From Acidobacteriota bacterium (GTDB lineage: Bacteria > Acidobacteriota > Terriglobia > Terriglobales > Acidobacteriaceae), in NCBI GenBank assembly GCA_013289765.1, contig JABCZI010000010.1, forward strand, positions 124,001 to 188,000: a stretch of 64,000 nt of DNA. The letters run 5' to 3'. The stretch's first letter is position 1. Each line of letters opens with the position of its first letter. Positions 16,195 through 24,357 of this stretch are shown here, piece by piece. The notes under the pieces were generated by a model. The model searched no databases and was not told the origin of the DNA. It saw nothing but the letters and a program-made list of their open reading frames with translations. The position numbers were made by a program, and so were the translations under genes.

Positions 16195-18027
16195 ATGGCT
16201 ACTACTACCATAGAGGTTGAGACAGCTGCGAGTAATCCGCAACATGCCCGGCTCAGTCGCTGGGTCGAAGAAGTTGCCCAGATGTGCAAACCCGATCGTA
16301 TTCACTGGTGCGACGGCTCGTCCGAAGAATATCAATCGATGCTGCGGCTGTTGGTTCTGACTGGCACCGCGATCCCTTTGGACCAGGCGAAACGCCCGGA
16401 CAGCTACCTTGTGCGATCCGACCCGGCAGATGTGGCGCGAGTTGAGGATCAAACTTTCATTTGTTCAGAAACCAAAGAAGATGCCGGGCCCACCAACAAT
16501 TGGGAAGATCCGGCGAAGATGAAGCGGAAGCTGGCAGGATTATTTGCCGGGTCCATGGTGGGCCGCACCATGTACGTGGTTCCTTACAGCATGGGGCCAA
16601 TCGGTTCGCCGATTTCGAAAATCGGGGTAGAGATCACCGACTCTCCCTACGTCGTGGTGAGCATGCACGTCATGTCGCGAGTGGGAAGCCACGTCCTGGA
16701 GGTTCTGGGCGCCGATGGTGAGTTCGTGCGCGGCGTGCATTCCGTTGGCGCGCCGCTCGGACCTGATCAGCCCAACAGCACATGGCCCTGCAACGCGCAG
16801 CACAAATACATCTGCCATTTTCCCGAGACGCGGGAAATATGGTCGTTCGGTTCCGGTTACGGCGGCAATGCGCTTCTGGGAAAGAAGTGTCACGCGTTGC
16901 GAATCGCTTCGGTTCAGGCGCGCGATGAAGGCTGGATGGCCGAGCATATGCTGATTCTGAAACTGATCAGCCCTTCGGGCCAGGTCAAGTATATGACCGG
17001 GGCATTCCCGTCGGCGTGCGGCAAGACCAATTTGTCGATGCTAATTCCGACACTCCCCGGCTGGAAAGTGGAAACCATTGGCGACGACATCGCGTGGATG
17101 AAGATTGGTGCCGACGGCCGCCTATACGCCATCAATCCCGAGTTTGGATTCTTCGGAGTCGCGCCCGGCACGAGCATGAAATCGAACGCCAACGCCATGC
17201 TCAGTCTGACCAGGAATTCGATATTCACCAACTGCGCGATGACTCTCGATGGTGACGTGTGGTGGGAGAGCATGACCGACAAGAAACCGTCGAAGTTGAT
17301 CGACTGGCTGCGCCGGCCGTGGACTCCGGAATCCGGGCGCAAGGCGGCGCATCCCAATGCGCGGTTTACAGTGGCCGCGACGCAGTGTCCCGTGCTTGCC
17401 CCGGAGTGGGAAGATCCGAACGGTGTGCCGATCGACGCGATTCTTTTCGGTGGGCGGCGCGCGGGAATTGTTCCCTTGGTCACCGAGGCATTTAACTGGC
17501 AGCATGGTACTTTTCTGGGCGCAACGGTAAGCAGCGAGACCACCGCCGCCATTACTGGAAAAGTTGGACAGTTGCGCCGCGATCCGATGGCGATGCTTCC
17601 GTTCTGTGGCTACAATATGGGCGATTATTTTGGGCATTGGCTCAAGATGGGGACACTCGCCGAAGCGTCGAAATTGCCGAAATTGTTTTACGTCAACTGG
17701 TTTCGCCAGGAGAAAGGCAAGTTCCTATGGCCGGGTTATGGCGAAAACAGCCGCGTATTGAAATGGATCTTCGAGCGCTGCGACGGTAAAGTGCATGCGA
17801 AGGAAACTCCCATCGGAAGAATGCCCGAAGTCGCTGATCTTGATACCAGCGGCTTGAACATGTCTCCCGCCGACGTAGAGGAACTTCTTAGCGTCGACAT
17901 TGAAGGATGGCTGGCCGAAGTGCCTTTGATCAAAGAGCACCTCGCGCTCTTCGGGCGTCACCTTCCTGAGGGATTGAATGCTGAGGTGAAGGCGCTGGAG
18001 GGGCGCTTGCTGGCGGCAAAGCGTTAG
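16195..18027 (+). CDS. pckG: Phosphoenolpyruvate carboxykinase (GTP)
   Basis: 610 aa, full length. The catalytic P-loop with the reactive Cys is [13 protein letters not shown] (about 269-281), followed by the Mg/Mn site IGDDIAWMK and by the guanine-binding region near [28 protein letters not shown]-type active-site sequence appears as [20 protein letters not shown]. It converts oxaloacetate and GTP to PEP and CO2, the entry to gluconeogenesis. The 273 bp upstream contain no gene; I see no clear Shine-Dalgarno at normal distance (a GGAG lies 14 nt from the ATG). With malate synthase at 24-26 kb it fits growth on C2 or organic acids. Confidence 0.96.
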   Translation: MATTTIEVETAASNPQHARLSRWVEEVAQMCKPDRIHWCDGSSEEYQSMLRLLVLTGTAIPLDQAKRPDSYLVRSDPADVARVEDQTFICSETKEDAGPTNNWEDPAKMKRKLAGLFAGSMVGRTMYVVPYSMGPIGSPISKIGVEITDSPYVVVSMHVMSRVGSHVLEVLGADGEFVRGVHSVGAPLGPDQPNSTWPCNAQHKYICHFPETREIWSFGSGYGGNALLGKKCHALRIASVQARDEGWMAEHMLILKLISPSGQVKYMTGAFPSACGKTNLSMLIPTLPGWKVETIGDDIAWMKIGADGRLYAINPEFGFFGVAPGTSMKSNANAMLSLTRNSIFTNCAMTLDGDVWWESMTDKKPSKLIDWLRRPWTPESGRKAAHPNARFTVAATQCPVLAPEWEDPNGVPIDAILFGGRRAGIVPLVTEAFNWQHGTFLGATVSSETTAAITGKVGQLRRDPMAMLPFCGYNMGDYFGHWLKMGTLAEASKLPKLFYVNWFRQEKGKFLWPGYGENSRVLKWIFERCDGKVHAKETPIGRMPEVADLDTSGLNMSPADVEELLSVDIEGWLAEVPLIKEHLALFGRHLPEGLNAEVKALEGRLLAAKR

Positions 18028-18168
18028 TCAGCAGGGTACCCTTAAAACTTGGACGCGGGCTCATACTCTCTGGACCAAGTAGTTCAGAGTTTGATCGCCT
18101 TTTGCTGGCGATAACTCCTAATTTTGTTTACGCCACAAGCTGACCTTTTGATATAGTTCCGCACTATC

Positions 18169-19497
18169 ATGGCGCACTCCGCTGCGAACCAGGTTAACTC
18201 TGCCGCACCTGTGCCTTCTTCGGGCGTCTCTGGTTCTCTTACCCGCAATCAGATTCGCGGCTTCTGGGCCTCCTGGGGCGGATGGACGCTCGACGGCATG
18301 GACTCGGTGGTCTACGCACTCGTGCTGGTGCCGGCGTTGCGAGAATTGCTGCCCCATTCCGGTATCGTTGCCAGCAAAGGCAACATCGGCTACTACGGAT
18401 CTTTGTCGTTCGCCCTGTTTCTGGTCGGATGGGGGCTCGCTTTCTTATGGGGCCCCATCGGCGACAGGTTTGGCCGCGTGCGCACGCTCATGCTGACCAT
18501 TGTTTGGTATTCAGTGTTCACATTTTTGAGCGCCTTCGTCACCAACGTTTGGCAGCTTGCGATTCTGCGCCTGCTCGCCGGCATCGGCATCGGCGGAGAA
18601 TGGGCCATGGGGGGAACATTCGTCGCGGAAGAGTGGCCCGAGAGTCGCCGCCGCATGGGTGCAGGCTTCATGCACACCGGCTACTACGTCGGGTTTTTTC
18701 TCGCGGCGCTGGCGAATTACGGCATCGGCAGCCACCACTGGCGGTGGATGTTTGTCGTGGGCGGAGCGCCGGCGCTCTTGCTGGCCTGGATTCGCCACGG
18801 CGTTGTGGAGCCCACAGCCTGGAAAAAGAAGGAGAATATTGTGCGCTCGTGGGCGGTGTGGCGTCCCTTCGCGATTTTATTTTCGCCCACGTGGCGGCGC
18901 CGCACGATTATCAACGCCTTATTGATGCTGGCTTCCATCTGCGGCCTGTGGGCGGGAACGGTTTATGTTCCCGCAGCAATCACCGCGCTCGCCGAAGCCG
19001 GAGGCCACGTCGGCCCGCAAGCCGCGCAGATCGCCTCATGGGGAGTCATGCTCGTTTCTTTCGCCACTATCCTCGGCTGCCTGGCAATGCCGTCAATCGC
19101 TGAACGCTTCGGCCGCCGCGGAGCGCTCGCCGTCTTCTTTACGTTGATGATGGTTTTCATCGCGCTGACCTTCGGCAAAGTTTTCTATCTTGGACCGGGG
19201 GCGCTGCCGTGGTTTTTTGTCTGTTTATTCTTTCTGGGATTTGGCGGCGCGAACTTTGCCGTCTACACGCTTTGGCTTCCGGAACAATATCCAACGGAGT
19301 GCCGGGCCAGCGCTTTCGCTTTTGCCACATCGTTTGCGCGATTCGGCGGCGCAGGAGTCACTTTCCTGGTGGGAAACGGCGTCCGGCATTTCGGATCGCT
19401 GGGAACTCCTGTGGCGATGACGGCGATTGCCTTCGCCATTGGGCTGCTGCTCATTCCATTCGCCGTGGAAACGCGCGGCGAGCACTTACCCGCTTAA
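18169..19497 (+). CDS. MFS transporter, organic-acid/sialate-type
   Basis: 442 aa with about 12 membrane helices. The first helix region reads GGWTLDGMDSVVYALVLVPAL, where the TLDGMD motif is typical of acid:proton symporters (AAHS/SHS/sialate families). Loop 2-3 has the MFS signature GPIGDRFGRVRT (about 95-106), and helices 4-5 contain RLLAGIGIGGEWAMGGTFVAEEWPESRR. The C-terminal half includes LWLPEQYPTECRASAFAFATSF. The substrate is probably a carboxylate; its position beside the glyoxylate cluster makes a C2/C4 acid plausible but unproven. It is convergent with the GntR gene (83 bp between ends). Confidence 0.85.
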   Translation: MAHSAANQVNSAAPVPSSGVSGSLTRNQIRGFWASWGGWTLDGMDSVVYALVLVPALRELLPHSGIVASKGNIGYYGSLSFALFLVGWGLAFLWGPIGDRFGRVRTLMLTIVWYSVFTFLSAFVTNVWQLAILRLLAGIGIGGEWAMGGTFVAEEWPESRRRMGAGFMHTGYYVGFFLAALANYGIGSHHWRWMFVVGGAPALLLAWIRHGVVEPTAWKKKENIVRSWAVWRPFAILFSPTWRRRTIINALLMLASICGLWAGTVYVPAAITALAEAGGHVGPQAAQIASWGVMLVSFATILGCLAMPSIAERFGRRGALAVFFTLMMVFIALTFGKVFYLGPGALPWFFVCLFFLGFGGANFAVYTLWLPEQYPTECRASAFAFATSFARFGGAGVTFLVGNGVRHFGSLGTPVAMTAIAFAIGLLLIPFAVETRGEHLPA

Positions 19498-19580
19498 CCG
19501 TTGGGCTGAGAGCCCTGTGACTTTAAGTTTAGAGCGGGCTTACTGCAGGGCGGCTTCGATCGCGAACGGGAAATCTGGGT

Positions 19581-20297
19581 TCAGCCTTGGTCAGACCCGT
19601 CGAGCAGGATCTCTTCGACATCTTCAATATGTCGGCGCATCGCGGCCTTGGCAGCCTCGCCATCATGGTTTTTGATCGCAGCTAGAATCCGGCGATGGCC
19701 TGCCAGTGATTTTTGCCCGCGCCCTTCCACTTGCAGAGAGCGCTCACGCGTATCGCGCAGCAAATCCATCAGAATGTCGAGCACTTTCAGCACAACACTA
19801 TTATCGGAGGCCAGAGCGACGCTGTAGTGAAATTCCGTATCTTCGGCAATGGCAGCTTCTCCCGCGCGCTGCTTTTCTTCTTGCCGGCGCAGAATTCCTT
19901 CCATTTCGATAATTTCTTCCGGAGAAGCGTGCGTGGCGGCGCGTGCTGCCAACGGGGGTTCGAGCATTTTTCGAAAATCAAGGAGCTCGCTGACCAATTC
20001 CTTCCGCCGTTGCAGGGCATTCACGAAAGGATGGACCACCGATCCGGCGGAAACTTCGCGAACGATAGTCCCCGCGCCCTGACGCGGCTCAACCAGTCCT
20101 GCAAGTTCCAGACCCCGAATCGCGTCGCGGATGGAACTGCGGCTTACGCGAAGCATCTCCGCCAATTCACGCTCGGACGGAAGTTTGTCGCCGGGCTTCA
20201 GCTTTTTCAGAATCAGCCGTTCGATCTGCCGGGCTACTTCCTCGTAGACTTTATTCCTGCGTACAACTTCGAAGTCGGATTTGAGGGTCGAGGGCAG
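19581..20297 (-). CDS. GntR-family regulator with FCD ligand-binding domain, apparent CTG start
   Basis: ATG/GTG/TTG starts only allow a TTG at 20165, which would remove half of the winged helix. Reading upstream in frame recovers the complete GntR DNA-binding domain (RRNKVYEEVARQIERLI, LKPGDKLPSERELAEMLRVS, RSSIRDAIRGLELAGLVEPR). The best start is CTG at 20297, 6 nt after GGAG (20304-20307), giving 238 aa. The C-terminal FCD domain (about 90-230) has FRKMLEPPLAARAA, the metal/ligand residues in DTEFHYSVALAS and AGHRRILAAI. FCD regulators bind carboxylic acids, fitting control of the glyoxylate cluster it follows by 104 bp. Confidence 0.85.
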   Translation of the reverse strand: MPSTLKSDFEVVRRNKVYEEVARQIERLILKKLKPGDKLPSERELAEMLRVSRSSIRDAIRGLELAGLVEPRQGAGTIVREVSAGSVVHPFVNALQRRKELVSELLDFRKMLEPPLAARAATHASPEEIIEMEGILRRQEEKQRAGEAAIAEDTEFHYSVALASDNSVVLKVLDILMDLLRDTRERSLQVEGRGQKSLAGHRRILAAIKNHDGEAAKAAMRRHIEDVEEILLDGSDQG

Positions 20298-20303
20298 AGA
20301 AAT

Positions 20304-20342
20304 CTCCAGTGGTCCGCTAACTGGCCCAGTCGAAGGAGTATA
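20304..20342 (-). promoter_or_regulatory. gntR promoter region with three CCAGT half-sites
   Basis: A -10 element TATACT lies at 20342-20337. Downstream are CCAGT-type half-sites at 20306-20310, 20320-20324 (inverted) and 20326-20330; the latter two form the interrupted palindrome ACTGGCCCAGT. They sit between the -10 and the Shine-Dalgarno, the position of a repressing autoregulatory operator. Confidence 0.45.
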
Positions 20343-20401
20343 CCCCCCTTGGCGGGATTCGAAGCAAATATTTTGCGGATTCCAGACTCGCCGGAGGAGC
20401 G

Positions 20402-21385
20402 TTACTGGGACTGACGCGCCACGCCGCTTCGCTCTAACAGCTTAGCGCAGTTGTATACGGTTCGCGTGCAGGTCATGGGAAGGCCGACACGCTCTCCCAA
20501 TTCCACCACCGCGCCAACCAGCGCTTCCAGTTCCATGGGCCGGCCGGCTTCGAGATCCTGCAACATGGAGGTCTTGTGTTCGCCGACCTTTTCCGCACCG
20601 GCGATTCGCTGGTCGATCGAAACCGGCAACTCCATGCCGAGTTTGTTAGATACCGCTTCCACTTCCTCCATAATGTTTCGGATGACTGAGCAGACTCCTG
20701 GATCGCGCACCATCTGAACGATTGTGGCTCGCGTGAGTGCGCTCACCGGGTTCAGCGAAGCATTGCCCAAAACTTTTACCCAAATCTCGTGTCGCAACCG
20801 CGCACTGATCGGGCAGCGCAGGCCGGAGGCGATGAGAGCCTCGGCAATCCCCCGCACCCGATCGGAGCGCGAACCGTTGGGCTCGCCCAGCGAAATGCGA
20901 TTGCCTTCGATGTGCTGGACCACCCCAGGCGAAGTGATCTCAGTTGAGAAGTAAACAATTGACCCGATCACGCGCCGCGCCTCGATGGCCGATGAGATTA
21001 CTCCGCCGGGATCAACCCGCTCAAGACGAAGCCCATCCCATTCACCGCCGAATCCCTGGAAGTACCACCATGGAATTCCATTCTGCGTGCTGATAACTGT
21101 GGTGTCTGGGCCGAAGACCGAGGTCAAATGAGGCGCCAGTTGGGGCAGGCCATGGGCCTTCACTCCAAGGAAAACAACGTCTACCGGCCCTACTTCTTCA
21201 AGGGATGCTGCGACTGCAGGGTGCGCGACGAAATCTCCCTCAGAGCTTTTAACCTGCACGCCACCTTCTTGCAGGGCACGAAGATGCGGTCCACGCGCGA
21301 ATAGCGTGACATCGAATCCGGCTTGCGCCATGCGCGCGCCAATGTAGGCGCCGATGGCTCCGGCCCCCGCGATCAGGAATTTCAT
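20402..21385 (-). CDS. Ketopantoate reductase (PanE/ApbA) family dehydrogenase
   Basis: 327 aa. The N-terminal NADP motif is GAGAIGAYIGARMAQAG (residues 7-23), followed by FARGPHLRAL. Family landmarks are VFLGVKAHGLPQLAPHL, STQNGIPWW, the catalytic Lys in EIWVKVLGNASLNPVSALT (split KVLGNASLNP), and the C-terminal SMLQDLEAGRPMELEALVG. Family members reduce 2-oxo acids or beta-keto acids; the named role is 2-dehydropantoate to pantoate. Its ATG overlaps the stop of the CoA ligase gene (ATGA), so in this cluster it may act on a different 2-oxo acid. Paralogues outside pantothenate operons often have other substrates. Confidence 0.88.
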   Translation of the reverse strand: MKFLIAGAGAIGAYIGARMAQAGFDVTLFARGPHLRALQEGGVQVKSSEGDFVAHPAVAASLEEVGPVDVVFLGVKAHGLPQLAPHLTSVFGPDTTVISTQNGIPWWYFQGFGGEWDGLRLERVDPGGVISSAIEARRVIGSIVYFSTEITSPGVVQHIEGNRISLGEPNGSRSDRVRGIAEALIASGLRCPISARLRHEIWVKVLGNASLNPVSALTRATIVQMVRDPGVCSVIRNIMEEVEAVSNKLGMELPVSIDQRIAGAEKVGEHKTSMLQDLEAGRPMELEALVGAVVELGERVGLPMTCTRTVYNCAKLLERSGVARQSQ

Positions 21386-22893
21386 TGGTGGGTATCCACC
21401 AGGGTAGAGGCGACAGTGCGACGGCGAATTTTTCCAGTCGCGGTAGTAGGAATGCTATCCACCAAATAAATCTTCGTCGGACACTTGTACTCCGCCATGA
21501 ACTCGCGGCAGTGGCTGATCAGTTCCGCTTCGGTGGCTCCATTGCGTTCGTGTAAAACCACGGCCGCTGCAACTTCCTCTCCCAGGGTCGGGTGCGCGCA
21601 GCCAAATGTGACTGCCGCCGCGACCGCCGGGTGCCTCAGCAAAATCTCATCCACTTCGTGAGGCGCAATATTTTCACCGCCACGAATGATGATGTCTTTA
21701 ATGCGGCCGGTCAAGTGCAGATAACAATCGGAGTCGAGGAATCCTTGATCTCCGGTACGGAACCATCCGTTTACAAAAGCATGAGCATTGGCTTCGGGAT
21801 TGTTTTCGTATCCACGAAATACGTTCGCTCCCTGGATCGCGATCTCCCCCCGCTGGTTGGTTCCGAGGTGATTTCCATCTTTGTCCATGATGCTGATGCG
21901 CAGCCCGGTGCCGACTCCTACCGAACCAGCCTTGCGGTGGCGGGGAGGCAAGGGGTTGGAGGTCATCTGGTGAGCCGCTTCAGTCATGCCGTAAGCTTCA
22001 ACGAATGGCACGCCAAACACGCCTTCGATCTTATCGATGAGTTCCGCCGACAGCGGTGCGCTACATGAGCGTAGAAAGCGTAGAGATTGCGCTTCCACCG
22101 GTTTATGCTTGCTGCGGGCCATAAGAAGTTGATGCATCGTGGGCACTCCCGAATACCAAGTCACGCGATGTTCGCGGACCGTCCGCCAAAAAGATAGCGC
22201 GTTGAATTTGGCGGGGACAACCACAGTTCCTCCGGATAGCAAGGTGGACATGACCGAGCCAATCAGCCCATGAATGTGAAACAGCGGCATGATGCACAGC
22301 GAAACATCGTCTGCCGAAAGAGCGTAGGTATTTGCAATATTCGCGGATGAGACGGCCAGGTTGAAATGCCGCAGTGGCACTCGCTTGGGCCGGCCCGTGC
22401 TTCCGCTGGTGTGGAGGATCAGTGCAATGTCGTCGGCGGTGGGTTCGCTTGCTTTAGTGCCGTTGGGTGCGCCAGCGAGATAAACCTTGCCTTGATCGGT
22501 CATCTCTACGGAGAAAACGGGAATCTTGCGGTCCTTGGCTGCGGTGCGCACGAATTCGGCGCCCACCGGAGGGCAAAGCAAAACCCGGGCGTCGGTGTCT
22601 CCTAGAAAGAAATGGAATTCTTCATAGGGGTACGCTGGATTTAGAGGGGCCGCGGTACCAGCGATCGAGGCCGCCAGAAAGGCGACAATCGCGGGCAAGC
22701 CGTTGGGGAGTGCGATGGCGACGGCGTCTCCCCGGCGAATCCCGGCGGACGCCAAAGCATTAGCCATTTCAAGAACCTGTTGACGAAGCGAATCGTAAGT
22801 AATGCGGATTCCAAGCTCAGGAACGACAATGGCCGTATGGCTGTCGGCGAAATGTAGAACGTCAAGAAGGGTTTGTACCGACTTCAGTGTCAT
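21382..22893 (-). CDS. Oxalate-CoA ligase-like AMP-forming acyl-CoA synthetase (AAE3/Pcs60 type)
   Basis: 503 aa ANL-superfamily enzyme. Motif A3 is LILHTSGSTGRPKRVPLRH (about 165-183), A5 is YGMTEAAHQMTSNPLPP, A7 is WFRTGDQGFLDSDCYLHLTG, A8 GRIKDIIIRGGENIAPHEV and the catalytic Lys near the end is in TTATGKIRRR. The A5 stretch MTEAxHxMTSNPLPP closely matches plant and yeast oxalyl-CoA synthetases from memory, which is why I favour oxalate over fatty acids. It would activate oxalate to oxalyl-CoA with ATP. Neighbours are a glyoxylate aminotransferase and malate synthase; no oxalyl-CoA decarboxylase is in the window. Confidence 0.8.
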   Translation of the reverse strand: MTLKSVQTLLDVLHFADSHTAIVVPELGIRITYDSLRQQVLEMANALASAGIRRGDAVAIALPNGLPAIVAFLAASIAGTAAPLNPAYPYEEFHFFLGDTDARVLLCPPVGAEFVRTAAKDRKIPVFSVEMTDQGKVYLAGAPNGTKASEPTADDIALILHTSGSTGRPKRVPLRHFNLAVSSANIANTYALSADDVSLCIMPLFHIHGLIGSVMSTLLSGGTVVVPAKFNALSFWRTVREHRVTWYSGVPTMHQLLMARSKHKPVEAQSLRFLRSCSAPLSAELIDKIEGVFGVPFVEAYGMTEAAHQMTSNPLPPRHRKAGSVGVGTGLRISIMDKDGNHLGTNQRGEIAIQGANVFRGYENNPEANAHAFVNGWFRTGDQGFLDSDCYLHLTGRIKDIIIRGGENIAPHEVDEILLRHPAVAAAVTFGCAHPTLGEEVAAAVVLHERNGATEAELISHCREFMAEYKCPTKIYLVDSIPTTATGKIRRRTVASTLVDTHQ

Positions 22894-23006
22894 TCGTTCT
22901 CGCCTCTGGCGACGGTCTTAGGTGACGTGCCGACTGTATCTGTTGTATGAAAAATGAAAACAATCGGCCGTGTTCGCCGTCACAACGCAGCGGAGATCGC
23001 GTAACT

Positions 23007-24161
23007 TTAACTCGAATATCCTGCCGCGCTCAGGGCCTTCTTGAATTCCTTCAGGAAGAACTGGACATTCTCTTCCGTTGCCAGCGGTCCCATCACTCCA
23101 ATGCGGAAGACCTTGCCAGCCAGCGGTCCAAAGCCGCCGGCGATTTCAATGCCCGGTCCGTCGATAAGATGTTTGCGCACTTTGGCCTCATCCACTCCTT
23201 CAGGGACGCATACCGTGTTCAAAGTCGCGATCCGGTGTTGCTCCGGAACATGCATGCGCAGACCCATCGCCTCAACACCTTTCACAAATGCCTTGTTGCA
23301 GCGGCGATGCCGTTCCCACCGATTCTCAATTCCTTCATCAGCGACAACGGAGAGCGCCTCGCGCAAGGCATAGAACATGGAAATTGGCGCCGTGTGATGG
23401 TAGCGATGCGACACGGTTGAATAATCGTGAATCAGCTTCAGGTCGAGATACCAACTGCGCGATGGCGTGGTGCGGGCGCGCAAGGACTCCATTGCCCTTT
23501 GCGACATGGCCATGGGAGACAATCCCGGAGGGCAGCTCAGGCCTTTTTGGGTGCAGCTGTAGGCGACGTCGATTCCGGTGCGGTCGAACTCGACCGGAAC
23601 TCCGCCGAGAGAAGTGACGCAGTCTCCAATTACCAAAGCGCCGGCCTCATGAGCGGCCGTGCAAATCGCCCGGCCAGATTGCAATGCCCCCGTCGAAGTC
23701 TCGGCGTGAACATAGCCCACAACTTTCGGCTTTTCCCGCTGAATGAACTCTCCCGCTTCCTCGTCCGTGAAAGTCTCGCCCCATAGCTTTTCAAAGCGCA
23801 CCACGTTCGCGCCCTGCCGCTTGGCCATCTCCGTAAGTCGGTCGGAAAAATATCCATTGGCGAACACTGCGAACTTTGCTCCCGGCTCCACAAAATTAGC
23901 GACGGCGGCTTCCATTCCGGCGCTGCCCGTGCCGGAAATCACCAGCGTAGCGCCATCCTCCGTTCCGTAAGCGATCTTGAGTAACTGCTGAACATCACCC
24001 ATCACCTGGATGAAATAGGGGTCAAGGTGCCCGACAATCGGCTTCGACAGCGCCTCGTATACGCGTGGGTGAACCATGCTGGGGCCAGGACCGAACAAAT
24101 AACGGCGGGGCGGCTGCAAAGCGGGCAACTGAATGGCGGGTGTTTGTTCGGTAGTGCTCAT
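23007..24161 (-). CDS. Alanine/serine-glyoxylate aminotransferase (class V)
   Basis: 384 aa fold-type I PLP enzyme. Landmarks: FGPGPSMVHPRVYEAL (residues 23-38), GTGSAGMEAAVANF (77-90), HAETSTG (152-158), Asp180 that contacts the pyridine nitrogen, and the PLP Lys206 in SCTQKGLSCPPG. The C-terminal KVFRIGVMG is the substrate carboxylate region. It transfers an amino group from alanine or serine to glyoxylate, giving glycine. The 196 bp upstream carry two copies of a 12-bp direct repeat. The next gene upstream is malate synthase, giving two alternative exits from glyoxylate. Confidence 0.9.
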   Translation of the reverse strand: MSTTEQTPAIQLPALQPPRRYLFGPGPSMVHPRVYEALSKPIVGHLDPYFIQVMGDVQQLLKIAYGTEDGATLVISGTGSAGMEAAVANFVEPGAKFAVFANGYFSDRLTEMAKRQGANVVRFEKLWGETFTDEEAGEFIQREKPKVVGYVHAETSTGALQSGRAICTAAHEAGALVIGDCVTSLGGVPVEFDRTGIDVAYSCTQKGLSCPPGLSPMAMSQRAMESLRARTTPSRSWYLDLKLIHDYSTVSHRYHHTAPISMFYALREALSVVADEGIENRWERHRRCNKAFVKGVEAMGLRMHVPEQHRIATLNTVCVPEGVDEAKVRKHLIDGPGIEIAGGFGPLAGKVFRIGVMGPLATEENVQFFLKEFKKALSAAGYSS

Positions 24162-24189
24162 AAGGCCTCGTTTCTGGGTCTAGTATCTC

Positions 24190-24220
24190 TCTAGAATATT
24201 AATGTCTATCTAGAATATTA
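24190..24220. promoter_or_regulatory. Twin 12-bp direct repeat upstream of the glyoxylate aminotransferase
   Basis: TCTAGAATATTA occurs at 24190-24201 and 24209-24220, exactly 19 bp apart, 29-59 bp upstream of the aminotransferase start. Each copy contains the palindromes TCTAGA and AATATT. The AT-rich block stands out in GC-rich surroundings and is a candidate operator. Confidence 0.5.
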
Positions 24221-24357
24221 CGGTACGGAGCGGAGAATCTCCACAATGGCATTTAAGGATTCGACGCAGTTTGATAGTGAGCATCGCCGAGGCAGATGCC
24301 GTCAACTCAATTGTTTCAATCCGCGCGATTTGTTTTCTTGATACCCAAATGTATCTG

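Noticed and set aside
19713-20414. 233-codon plus-strand frame over the gntR gene and its promoter
   Set aside because: Antisense to the regulator and without recognisable domains.
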